Below are positions 11,555 through 19,207 of a DNA stretch of 28,713 nt, piece after piece. A program made the position numbers and the translations under genes. This DNA comes from Lentzea sp. (GTDB taxonomy: Bacteria > Actinomycetota > Actinomycetes > Mycobacteriales > Pseudonocardiaceae). Location: contig JASLAV010001082.1 in the NCBI GenBank assembly GCA_030146905.1, positions 1 to 28,713 of the forward strand, read 5' to 3'. Position 1 is the first letter of the stretch. Every line of letters starts with the position of its first letter. The notes under the pieces are model-generated. The model searched no databases. It was not told the DNA's origin and worked only from the letters and a program-made list of their open reading frames with translations.

Positions 11555-12939
11555 GCGGCACCGGGCGGATCGCGGAGCCGTTGGCGGAAGAGGCCAGGCG
11601 GATCGTGTTCGGCGACGTCGACCTCACCGAGCTGTGGCCGATGACGTCGGTCGACTTCGCGCACGTGGTGGTGCTGGTCGAGCGCGGGATCCTCACCGCG
11701 GCGGTGGCCAGGCCGTTGCTCGCCTGCATCTCCTCGTTGCGGGAGGTGGACTTCGAGCCGTTGCGCGGCAAGGAGGCCCCGCGCGGGCTGTACCTGATGT
11801 ACGAGAACCACCTGATCTCCGAGCTCGGCGCCGAGGTGGGCGGCAGCCTGCACACCGGCCGTTCCCGCAACGACCTCAAGGCCACGACCTCGTTGCTGCG
11901 CCTGCGTTCGGTCGTGCGGGACCTGATGAGCGACGCGCTCGACCTGCAGGACGTCCTGCTCGGCCAGGCCTCCCGGTACCGGGAGGTCGTGATGCCCGTG
12001 TACACGCACTTCCAGCCGGCCGTGCCCGTCACCTACGGCCACTACCTGCTCGGCGTGGCCACCGCGCTCGGCAGGGACCTCGCCGGTCTGGCCCAGGCGG
12101 CCGACGGGCTGCGCGCCTGTCCCATGGGCGCGTGCGGGGTCGGCGGCACGGACCTGCCGCTCGACCCGGCACGCGTGGCGGTGCTGCTCGGGTTCGACCG
12201 GCCCGCCGGCAACAGCATCGACGCGGTGGCCTCGCGCGACACCGCGCTGCGGGTGCTGTTCGCGGCGACGTCGCTGGCGTTGACGCTCAGCAGGTTCGCG
12301 ACCGACGTCCAGCTGTGGACCACGCAGGAGTTCGCCCTGCTGCACCTGCCCGACTCCCTGGTCGGCAGCAGCTCGATCATGCCGCAGAAGCGCAACGCGT
12401 TCCTGCTCGAACACGTCAAGGCGAAACCGGCGCACGTCGCGGCCGCCGCGCAGGCACTGGTGACCGCGGCCAAGGGCACGCCGTTCACCAACTCGATCGA
12501 GGTCGGCACCGAGGGCGTCACCGGGCTGTGGGCTGGGCTGACCGCGGTGGCGGAGGCCGTCGTGCTGTCCAGGCTGGTCGTCGCCGGCGCGACTCCGCTG
12601 CCGGGGCGGATGACCGAACGGGCCGTGGACGGCTGGACGACCGCGACCGCGCTGGCCAACGAGAAGGTGCGCGCCGGGGTGCCGTTCCGCACCGCCCACC
12701 ACGACGTCGGGGCGGTGGTCCTGGCCGGTGGTGACGACTCCCGTCCCGACCCGGCGACCGCGGCCGCCGAGGCCGAGCACGGTGGCGGGCCAGGACCCGT
12801 TTCCCAGGCCACGCAACGCGAAGAGCTCACCCTGGCCGCGAACCGCCTGCGACAGGAGCACGACGCCGCGGGCGATCTGCTCCGGGAGCGCGCGCTGGAG
12901 CTGGACCAGGCCGTGGCGAACCTCATGGGGAACTCCTGA
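11551..12939 (+). CDS. Argininosuccinate lyase-like enzyme (fumarate-releasing lyase, Dab cassette)
   Basis: 462 residues from a GTG that overlaps the previous stop (GTGA). Three conserved regions of the fumarase/aspartase superfamily are clear: HTGRSRND at 101-108, YTHFQPA at 151-157, and the signature GSSSIMPQKRN at 272-282 with the catalytic serine loop. Length and motifs fit argininosuccinate lyase. As part of a threonine kinase / PLP / lyase set it most likely cleaves an N-substituted aspartate adduct to fumarate and a free beta-amine, giving 2,3-diaminobutyrate. True arginine biosynthesis is unlikely since no argG or other arg genes are next to it. The C-terminus (about 395-462) is Ala/Glu-rich and poorly conserved. 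Confidence 0.9.
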   Translation: MSGTGRIAEPLAEEARRIVFGDVDLTELWPMTSVDFAHVVVLVERGILTAAVARPLLACISSLREVDFEPLRGKEAPRGLYLMYENHLISELGAEVGGSLHTGRSRNDLKATTSLLRLRSVVRDLMSDALDLQDVLLGQASRYREVVMPVYTHFQPAVPVTYGHYLLGVATALGRDLAGLAQAADGLRACPMGACGVGGTDLPLDPARVAVLLGFDRPAGNSIDAVASRDTALRVLFAATSLALTLSRFATDVQLWTTQEFALLHLPDSLVGSSSIMPQKRNAFLLEHVKAKPAHVAAAAQALVTAAKGTPFTNSIEVGTEGVTGLWAGLTAVAEAVVLSRLVVAGATPLPGRMTERAVDGWTTATALANEKVRAGVPFRTAHHDVGAVVLAGGDDSRPDPATAAAEAEHGGGPGPVSQATQREELTLAANRLRQEHDAAGDLLRERALELDQAVANLMGNS

Positions 12940-12940
12940 C

Positions 12941-14149
12941 ATGACGAGAACTCTGGCACTGGTGGAGAGCAACACCACGGGAACCGGGCGCCTCTTCGCC
13001 GCGGCGGGGAGGGCTCTCGGCCTGCGGCCGGTGGTGTTCACCGCCGATCCGGGCCGGTACCCGTACCTGGCGACCGACGACGTCGAGCACGTGCTGGTGG
13101 ACACCGCGGACGAGGACGCGTTGTGGCACCAGGTGCGGGCGCGGGACGTGGGCGCGGTGCTGAGCAGCAGCGAGTACTTCGTGGCCACCGCGGCGGCACT
13201 CGCCGCGAGGCTGGGTCTGCCGGGACCCGATCCGGAGGCGATCCGCCGGTGCCGGGACAAGGGCGCACAGCGGGACGCGCTCGCCGGCATGCCCGGTGCG
13301 CCGGGTCATCAGGTGTGCGCGGATCCGGCCGCCGCGGCGGCGGCCACGACCCGGCTCGGCGGTGACGTGGTCGTCAAACCCTGCCTGGGCAGCGGATCGG
13401 AGGGCGTCCGGGCGTGCAGGGGTCCTGAGGAAGCGGCCGCGTGGGCGGGGAAACTGCTCTCCCGATCCGTCAACGAGCGCGGAATGGCCGTCCCGGCACG
13501 GGTTCTCGTCGAACAACGGCTCGACGGCCCCGAGTGCTCGGTCGAGGTGCTGGACGGGACGGTGTGGGGTGTCACCACCAAACACCTCGGCCCCGAACCG
13601 CACTTCGTCGAGACCGGGCACGACTTCCCGGCCGTGCTCGACGACCAGGAACACCGTGCGATCACGGACGTCACGGCGGAAGCCCTGCGGCGGCTCGGCT
13701 TGCAGAGCGGACCGGCGCACGTCGAACTGCGCCGCACCGCGCGAGGACCTGTCGTCGTGGAGGTCAACGCACGGCTGGCGGGCGGCATGATCCCCCGCCT
13801 GGTCGAGCTCGCCACCGGGCAGGACATGATCGACGCGGTGGTGCGCGGCGCGCTCGGTCAGCCTGGCGCGGCGCCACGACCGTCCACAAAGCACGCTTCG
13901 ATCCGCTTCCTCGTCGCGACCGGCCTGGTGCGCGGAGTCGGTGGCGTGGCGAGCGCGAAGCTGGTTCCCGGCGTGGTCGACGCCGTCTGCACGGCGGTGG
14001 TGGGAGAGATCCGCCCCGCCCACCACTCGTTCCGCGACCGGGCGGGGTACGTGATCTCGCTGGCGGACAACGAGACCGATGCCGTCCGTGCGGCGGAGAC
14101 GGGCAGGAACGCGATCCACGTCGACACCGCGGATATAGCTTTCCCGTAG
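12941..14149 (+). CDS. ATP-grasp carboxylate-amine ligase-like protein
   Basis: 402 residues; ATG one base after the lyase stop. An N-terminal Rossmann-like pre-ATP-grasp region (LALVESNTTGTGR; SSSEYFVATAAALA) is followed by the ATP-grasp core: VVVKPCLGSGSEGVRA from about 142, VEQRLDGPECSVEVL near 190-204, and metal/ATP-binding EVNARLAGG from Glu274. Enzymes of this shape join a carboxylate, via an acyl-phosphate, to an amine or another nucleophile; relatives include biotin-carboxylase-like and dipeptide-forming ligases. Its tight coupling to the three Dab-type genes suggests it acts on the diamino acid, its amine donor, or an acyl-amino-acid bond, but the substrate is unknown. A similar extra gene is not part of the Dab cassette as I know it from friulimicin-type clusters. 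Confidence 0.85.
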   Translation: MTRTLALVESNTTGTGRLFAAAGRALGLRPVVFTADPGRYPYLATDDVEHVLVDTADEDALWHQVRARDVGAVLSSSEYFVATAAALAARLGLPGPDPEAIRRCRDKGAQRDALAGMPGAPGHQVCADPAAAAAATTRLGGDVVVKPCLGSGSEGVRACRGPEEAAAWAGKLLSRSVNERGMAVPARVLVEQRLDGPECSVEVLDGTVWGVTTKHLGPEPHFVETGHDFPAVLDDQEHRAITDVTAEALRRLGLQSGPAHVELRRTARGPVVVEVNARLAGGMIPRLVELATGQDMIDAVVRGALGQPGAAPRPSTKHASIRFLVATGLVRGVGGVASAKLVPGVVDAVCTAVVGEIRPAHHSFRDRAGYVISLADNETDAVRAAETGRNAIHVDTADIAFP

Positions 14150-14199
14150 GCGGGCTGGGCAGTCTGCGGTGGTATCCGCGAATCCGCTGGAGATGACCC

Positions 14200-15189
14200 A
14201 TGGCTGCTGTGCCCGACGTGCTCAGGCGAACCGCCGCCTGGCACCGCCCGATGATGTGGTTCACGGCGCTGATGGCCGTCATGGCCGTGGTGACCGCGGC
14301 GGCGATGCTGGTCGACGGTCGCGAGCTGCTCGGCCAGCCGGTGTGGCTCAAGCCGTTCAAGTTCGCCGTCTCGATCGCGTTGTACACGTTCACGTGGGCC
14401 TGGCTGGTGTCGTTGCTGCCGCGTGGCAGGAAGTTCGCGTGGTGGGTGTCGACGGTGCTCGTCGCCGCGCTGTCCGTCGAGTGCGTGTTGCTCGTCGTGC
14501 AGGCCTCGCGCGGGCACATGTCGCACTTCAACATGTCGAACCCCTTCGACGTCACCGTCAACCGGATCATGGGCGCCGCCGCGGTGAGCATCCTCGTCGG
14601 GTCGCTGGTGCTGGCGGTCGTCCTGATCTGCACGAGGATCCGCGGCGCCGCCGAACGGTGGGCGGTCCGCGCCGGTGCCCTTTTGTCCGTGGTGGGCATG
14701 GGTTTCGGGCCGTTGATGACCACCCCCACCACCGCCCAGCGCGCCGGGCTGGCGGACAAGTCGACGTTCGACGGTGTCATCGGCGCGCACAGCGTCGGGG
14801 TCGCCGACGGAGGGCCGGGCATGTGGCTGACCGGCTGGAGCACCACGGGAGGTGACCTGCGGGTGCCCCACATGGTGGGGCTGCACGCGTTGCAGGCGCT
14901 GCCGCTGGTGCTGTTCGGGCTGCGGGTGCTCGCCACCCGGTTCGCGCCGCTGCGGGACGAGCGGGTGCTGGCGAGGCTGACGGCGATCGCCGCCGCCGGC
15001 TACGCGGGCCTCATCGCCCTGGTGGGCTGGCAGGCGCTGAGGGGTCAGCCGCTGCTGAGCCCTGACGGCCTCACCCTCGCCGTCCTCGCGGCGCTCGTCG
15101 CCGCCGTCGGGCTCGCCTGCCTCGCGGCCGTGCGCCTGCGCACGAGCCCACCGCTGCGGTCCGGCCTCGCCGGCACCTCCCCGCGCTGA
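14200..15189 (+). CDS. Multi-pass membrane protein of unknown function
   Basis: 329 residues; ATG 50 bases after the ATP-grasp stop, with GGAG nearby. I do not recognise a family with a known role. About seven to eight hydrophobic helices are visible: near 20-40, 55-72, 82-102, 125-147, 158-172, 225-245, 265-280 and 290-310. Between them are a conserved-looking WLKPFKFAVSI stretch near residue 50 and a polar loop with HSVGVADGGPGMWLTGWST and LRVPHMVGLHALQ near 205-235. No signal peptide or enzyme motif is apparent. It lies just before an antiporter gene in the same direction and may be co-expressed with it. A role in product tolerance or transport is only a guess from context. Confidence 0.85.
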   Translation: MAAVPDVLRRTAAWHRPMMWFTALMAVMAVVTAAAMLVDGRELLGQPVWLKPFKFAVSIALYTFTWAWLVSLLPRGRKFAWWVSTVLVAALSVECVLLVVQASRGHMSHFNMSNPFDVTVNRIMGAAAVSILVGSLVLAVVLICTRIRGAAERWAVRAGALLSVVGMGFGPLMTTPTTAQRAGLADKSTFDGVIGAHSVGVADGGPGMWLTGWSTTGGDLRVPHMVGLHALQALPLVLFGLRVLATRFAPLRDERVLARLTAIAAAGYAGLIALVGWQALRGQPLLSPDGLTLAVLAALVAAVGLACLAAVRLRTSPPLRSGLAGTSPR

Positions 15190-15207
15190 ACCGAACGGAG
15201 CCGACAG

Positions 15208-16458
15208 ATGACCACCGACCAGGCGACCATGCTGCTGGCCGGGCTGGCCGTGATCGTGGTGCTCGCCCGGTTGCTGGGTGCGCTCGCGTCACGGCTGGGC
15301 CAGCCGCCCGTGATCGGCGAGGTGCTCGCGGGTGTCCTCGTCGGGCCCACGCTGCTCCCCGAGGTCGTGGGGAGGACCCTGTTCCCCCTGGACGTCCGGC
15401 CGCTGCTCACCGCTCTGGCCGGCATCGGCATCGCCCTGTTCATGTTCCTCGTCGGCCTGGAGCTGGACCGCAAGCTGTTGCGCGGCAGCGGGAAGATCGC
15501 CGTCTCGGTGTCGCTGGGGTCGATCGTCCTGCCGTTCGCCCTCGGGGCCGCCCTCGGGCTGTACCTGATTCGCAGCCATCCGAACGACAACCGCCTCGGC
15601 TTCGTGCTGTTCATGGGCGCGGCCATGTCCGTGACCGCCTTTCCCGTGCTGGCGCGGATCCTCGCCGACCGGAACATGAGCCGCACGCACCTCGGGCGTC
15701 TCGCGCTCACGTGCGCGGCGGTGGACGACGTGCTGGCGTGGAGCACGCTCGCGGTCGTGGTGGCGATCTCCGGCGGTGGCGGGGCGGAGCAGTGGCGGCT
15801 GGCGCTGGTCGTGCCGTACGCGCTCGTGATGATGTTCCTGGTCCGGCCGTTGCTGCGCAGGACGGTGAGCGGCGACAACGTCACACCGAGCGCTCTCGCG
15901 GCGGTGCTCGCCGTGGTGCTGCTGTCCGGTGCCGCCACCGAGTGGATCGGCCTGCACTACATCTTCGGAGCGTTCCTGGCGGGCGTCCTGATGCCCAGGC
16001 AAGGCACGGAGCTGCTCAGGAGCCGGCTCACCGACCGGATCGGCTCGCTCAACTCGACGTTGCTGCTGCCGGTGTTCTTCGTCGTGGCGGGGCTGAAGGT
16101 GGACCTGTCGGAGGTGCGGCTGAGCGGCCTGGGGGAGCTCGGCCTGATCCTGCTCGTCGCGATCGGCGGCAAGTTCGCGGGAGCGTTCACCGCCGCCCGG
16201 CTGAACGGCCTGCCGGAGCGGCAGTCGGCCACGCTCGCCGTGCTGATGAACACCCGCGGGCTGACCGAACTGATCATCCTCACCGTCGGTCTGCAGCTGG
16301 GGGTGATCGACGGCTCCCTGTACTCGCTGATGGTGGTCATGGCGGTGGTCACCACGGCGATGGCGGGTCCGCTGCTCACCTGGCTGCACCCGGCGGGGGA
16401 GGCCTCCACCGGCTTCCTCGACGTCGGCGGCGAGCCCGCCGCCCGGTCGGCGCGCTGA
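15208..16458 (+). CDS. CPA2-family cation/proton antiporter (NhaP/KefB-like membrane domain)
   Basis: 416 residues with about 12 hydrophobic segments and no C-terminal RCK/TrkA domain. The sequence carries the CPA2 features LGQPPVIGEVLAGVLVGP near the N-terminus, LFMFLVGLELD near 75-90, AMSVTAFPVLARIL, and the ion-binding double aspartate AVDDVLAW (Asp173-Asp174), then MNTRGLTELIIL near 350. It should exchange Na+ or K+ for protons across the cytoplasmic membrane. It follows the unknown membrane protein by 18 bases. Homologues occur in several antibiotic clusters, where export or protection roles have been proposed. Here protection against an ion-disturbing product is an inference. Confidence 0.93.
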   Translation: MTTDQATMLLAGLAVIVVLARLLGALASRLGQPPVIGEVLAGVLVGPTLLPEVVGRTLFPLDVRPLLTALAGIGIALFMFLVGLELDRKLLRGSGKIAVSVSLGSIVLPFALGAALGLYLIRSHPNDNRLGFVLFMGAAMSVTAFPVLARILADRNMSRTHLGRLALTCAAVDDVLAWSTLAVVVAISGGGGAEQWRLALVVPYALVMMFLVRPLLRRTVSGDNVTPSALAAVLAVVLLSGAATEWIGLHYIFGAFLAGVLMPRQGTELLRSRLTDRIGSLNSTLLLPVFFVVAGLKVDLSEVRLSGLGELGLILLVAIGGKFAGAFTAARLNGLPERQSATLAVLMNTRGLTELIILTVGLQLGVIDGSLYSLMVVMAVVTTAMAGPLLTWLHPAGEASTGFLDVGGEPAARSAR

Positions 16459-16626
16459 CCCGGTGATGCCGGTGTTCGCGCAGCTCAGACGCCATGCGGC
16501 CGCCGGGCATCACTTCCGCGGTATGGGGGGACAGCCCTACCCCCCGTCGTCCTGCCGGCACCAGTGCTCCGGCACCCGGTCAGCGGGAGACTTCTCGTGG
16601 ACCCAAATGAACGGAGTTGAACCAAA
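16459..16626 (+). promoter_or_regulatory. Longest gene-free gap: likely promoter/leader region of the MMPL gene
   Basis: 168 bases between the antiporter stop and the MMPL start. It contains no convincing open frame. It holds a G6-N9-C6 hairpin (16525-16545), a weak ATGC-N9-GCAT repeat near 16493-16509, and a GGAG ribosome site at 16613-16616, ten bases before the GTG. A promoter is likely because this is the largest gap, but no clear -35/-10 pair can be named. Confidence 0.4.
16525..16545 (+). repeat. G6/C6 inverted repeat (hairpin)
   Basis: Six Gs, a nine-base spacer ACAGCCCTA, then six Cs. It can form a six-pair GC stem. No T-run follows, so it is not a classical intrinsic terminator; it could be an operator, an attenuating hairpin or a chance G-run. 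Confidence 0.4.
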
Positions 16627-18831
16627 GTGGCCAAGCAGGCGTTGACCGTTCGCGCGGCTAAGTGGAGTGTGAACAACCCATGGCAGGCCATCATCGGCTG
16701 GATCCTCTTCGTCGCCCTGTGCTTCGCCGCGGGCCAGCTGATCACGCCGAAGAACGCCGCCGGCAAGGACTTCCGCGTCGGTGAGGAGGGGAAGGGCGCC
16801 ACCGTCGCCGCGGACGCCGGTCTGCCGACACCGTCGATCGAGAAGATCCTGATCACGCCGAAGAGCGGCTCCCTCGACCAGGACGCGGCCACACGCGCCG
16901 CACAGGACGTCAGCCAGCGCATGAAGGCGATCCCGGACGTGGCGACGGTCGCCGAGCCGGTGAGGTCCGCCGACGGCGACGCGGTGATGGTCGCCGTGAC
17001 GCTGAAGGGCAACGACCGCGCGGCCATCAAGGTCGTGCCCGACCTGCTCGACCAGACCGCCGAGGTGCAGAAGACGTACCCGGACCTGGTGGTGGCGCAG
17101 ACTGGTTCCGGCTCGGTGGAGCGGGACGTGCAGGTGCTGATCGGCCAGGACCTGATCTTCGCCGAGATGATCACACTGCCGATCACCCTGCTCATCCTGC
17201 TGGTGGTGTTCGGCTCCATCGTCGCCGCGGGTGTCCCGGTGCTGCTCGCGATCACGTCCGTGGCCGCGGCGATCGGCCTGACCGCGTTGTCCACCTACGT
17301 CTTCCCGTCCGCCGGCGGTGCGGTCACCAACATCATCCTGATGATGGGCATGGCCGTCGGCGTGGACTACTCGTTGTTCTACCTGAAACGAGAACGGGAG
17401 GAACGACAGCGGTCCGGCGGGACGATCTCGCACGCGGCCGCGGTCGAACTGGCCGCCGCCACCGCCGGACGGACCATCGTGGTGTCCGCGGTCGCGGTCC
17501 TCGTCTCGATCGCCGCGATGTTCCTGGCGTCGGACGTGATCTTCTCCTCGATCGCGGCGGGATCGATGATCGTGGTCCTGGTCGCGATGGTCAGCTCGCT
17601 GACGGTCCTGCCGGCGGTGCTGGCGAAGCTGGGCAAGCGGGTGGACAACTCGCGTGTGCCGTTCCTGCGCAAGCGGGCCAACCAGACCGGGCCCGGCAAG
17701 CTGTGGCCCGCGATGCTGCGACCGGCGATGCGCCACCCCGTCGCCACGCTCCTGATCGCGACGTTCGCGATGCTCGCACTGTCGTTGCCCGCGCTCGGCA
17801 TCAAGCTCAGCGTCGCGGGCACCGACACGTTCCCGCGCCAGGCTCCCGCCGTCGCCACCTACGACGAGCTCACCAAGGCGTTCCCCAACGAGGGTGTGCG
17901 GCACCTGGTCGTCATCGAGGCCGATCCGGCACAGGCGGGCGTCGTCCGGTCCGCGCTCGACGACCTGGCGGGCCGCGCGCAGAACGACACCGCGTTCGGT
18001 GGCAGGACCAGCCCGGAGATCCGGGTGTCCGAGGACAACAGGGTCACCGCGCTCGAACTGGCCATCCCGTACAGCGCGAACTCGCCGGAGGGTGAGGCCT
18101 CGCTCGACCGGCTGCGCTCGCAGCTGGTTCCCGAGACGGTGGGCGAGGTCGACGGTGCCCGGCACTACGTCGCCGGTGACGTGGCACGCGTGGTCGACTA
18201 CGCGGGCCACCAGGCGGAGAAGCTGCCATGGGTCGTCGGGTTCGTGTTGCTGCTGACGTTCGTGATGATGATCGTCGCGTTCCGCTCGGTGGTGATCGGC
18301 CTGGTCGCGATCGTGCTGAACCTGCTGTCCGCGGCGGGTGCGTTCGGCGCACTGGTGGCGGTGTTCCAGTACACCTGGGCGGAAGGCCTGCTCGGGTTCA
18401 CCTCCGGCGGGTACATCAACTCGCGGGTGCCGTTGATGCTGTTCGTGATCCTCTTCGGACTGTCGATGGACTACCAGGTGTTCGTGGTGAGCCGGGTGCG
18501 TGAGGCGGTGATGAAGGGCGTACCGCCGCGGCAGGCGGTGTACGAGGGCATCACGGCCTCGGCGGGTGTCGTCACCAGCGCGGCCGTGGTGATGGTCTCG
18601 GTGTTCGCGAGCTTCGTGTTCGTGAGCCTGCTGGAGATCAAGCAGATCGGCTTCGGGCTCGCGGTGGCCGTGCTGCTGGACGCGGTCATCATTCGGATCA
18701 TGATCCTGCCCTCGCTGATGACGCTGCTCGGCCGCGCGAGCTGGTGGCCGTCGAAGCTCAGCCGCCGTCCGACGTCCACTGTGGACTCCGGATTGACCGG
18801 CAGGGGAGCCCCGAACCCTTCGCGGGTATAG
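16627..18831 (+). CDS. MMPL/RND-family exporter
   Basis: 734 residues from a GTG start (GGAG at 16613). The layout is the MmpL/YdfJ duplicated plan: one helix near 20-40, an extracytoplasmic domain (about 45-175), five to six helices (about 180-340), one helix near 375-395, a second outer domain (about 400-525) and a final helix bundle (about 530-700). Asp-Tyr pairs that relay protons in MmpL proteins are present in both halves: Asp247-Tyr248 in VGVDYSLF and Asp615-Tyr616 in LSMDYQVF. The family exports lipids and lipid-like antibiotics by proton-motive force. Next to a polyketide-acyl peptide pathway it is a good candidate exporter for an acylated product. Its TAG stop lies inside the first GGTATAG repeat at 18825-18831. 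Confidence 0.95.
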   Translation: MAKQALTVRAAKWSVNNPWQAIIGWILFVALCFAAGQLITPKNAAGKDFRVGEEGKGATVAADAGLPTPSIEKILITPKSGSLDQDAATRAAQDVSQRMKAIPDVATVAEPVRSADGDAVMVAVTLKGNDRAAIKVVPDLLDQTAEVQKTYPDLVVAQTGSGSVERDVQVLIGQDLIFAEMITLPITLLILLVVFGSIVAAGVPVLLAITSVAAAIGLTALSTYVFPSAGGAVTNIILMMGMAVGVDYSLFYLKREREERQRSGGTISHAAAVELAAATAGRTIVVSAVAVLVSIAAMFLASDVIFSSIAAGSMIVVLVAMVSSLTVLPAVLAKLGKRVDNSRVPFLRKRANQTGPGKLWPAMLRPAMRHPVATLLIATFAMLALSLPALGIKLSVAGTDTFPRQAPAVATYDELTKAFPNEGVRHLVVIEADPAQAGVVRSALDDLAGRAQNDTAFGGRTSPEIRVSEDNRVTALELAIPYSANSPEGEASLDRLRSQLVPETVGEVDGARHYVAGDVARVVDYAGHQAEKLPWVVGFVLLLTFVMMIVAFRSVVIGLVAIVLNLLSAAGAFGALVAVFQYTWAEGLLGFTSGGYINSRVPLMLFVILFGLSMDYQVFVVSRVREAVMKGVPPRQAVYEGITASAGVVTSAAVVMVSVFASFVFVSLLEIKQIGFGLAVAVLLDAVIIRIMILPSLMTLLGRASWWPSKLSRRPTSTVDSGLTGRGAPNPSRV

Positions 18832-18842
18832 GAAAGGTATAG
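18825..18842 (+). promoter_or_regulatory. Direct heptamer repeat GGTATAG-N4-GGTATAG, possible activator-binding site
   Basis: Two identical heptamers are separated by GAAA, an 11-base period or about one helical turn. SARP-type pathway activators in actinomycetes bind tandem heptamers with this spacing upstream of biosynthetic operons. The site overlaps the MMPL stop and lies 62 bases before the ACP start. The heptamer is not the classical TCGAG-type sequence, and no SARP gene is in the window, so assignment is tentative. Confidence 0.4.
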
Positions 18843-18847
18843 CCGCG

Positions 18848-18889
18848 GGTGACAGTCTGGGCTTCAGCATCGAAGCCTCGACTGTCCCC
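18848..18889 (+). promoter_or_regulatory. 42-base imperfect hairpin/palindrome directly upstream of the ACP ribosome site
   Basis: Arms 18848-18865 and 18872-18889 pair at 15 of 18 positions plus one G-T wobble, around a six-base loop AGCATC. The inner stem is GGCTTC/GAAGCC and the middle stem GACAGTC/GACTGTC. The 3' arm ends two bases before the Shine-Dalgarno AGGAG (18892-18896). It may be an operator, a leader-RNA structure, or an end-of-transcript hairpin for the MMPL gene; no T-run follows. Confidence 0.55.
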
Positions 18890-18903
18890 GTAGGAGAAAC
18901 TTC

Positions 18904-19164
18904 ATGACCACCATCGAGAACGTCGCCGAGCGGAACGCGAAGATCAAGTCGATCGTGTGCGAGATCCTCGAGATCGACCCGGCCGAGATGACCGGCACCA
19001 GCCTGTTCAAGGACGACCACGAGGCTGACTCGATGGGTGCGATCGAGATCCTCTCGTCGCTGGAGCGCGAGCTCGGCGTGGACATCGACCAGGCCGAGCT
19101 CGCCAGGATGGTCAACCTGAACAGCGTGATCGAGGTCGTCGACGAGGCGGCCACCGCCCGCTGA
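18904..19164 (+). CDS. Acyl carrier protein (type II PKS)
   Basis: 86 residues, the normal size for a discrete ACP, starting at ATG with AGGAG at 18892-18896. The phosphopantetheine site is Ser43 in EADSMGAIEIL, with Met after the Ser where most ACPs have Leu. The flanking acidic four-helix pattern (KIKSIVCEILEID; LERELGVDID) is standard. It heads the polyketide operon and is followed by KS after 43 bases. It should carry the growing acyl chain for the KS/CLF pair encoded at 19208 and 22108 and for the KR and DH enzymes. No acyltransferase for malonyl loading is in the window, so the housekeeping malonyl-CoA:ACP transferase is probably used. Confidence 0.95.
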   Translation: MTTIENVAERNAKIKSIVCEILEIDPAEMTGTSLFKDDHEADSMGAIEILSSLERELGVDIDQAELARMVNLNSVIEVVDEAATAR

Positions 19165-19207
19165 GCCCCCTGATCCGCGAACCTTCGTCCAAGGCAGGGA
19201 GGGTCAG

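Noticed and set aside
10538..12939. Cysteine and arginine primary metabolism genes
   Set aside because: They overlap each other and follow a threonine kinase in an NRPS cluster, with no cys or arg partner genes. The PLP enzyme's loops diverge from cysteine synthase.
14150..14199. Promoter suggested by TATAG (14134-14138) and a CAGTCTG (14160-14166) also found at 18853-18859
   Set aside because: The distance between the two elements differs at the two places (26 versus 15 bases) and no hairpin or -35/-10 pair is present here, so the likeness seems accidental.
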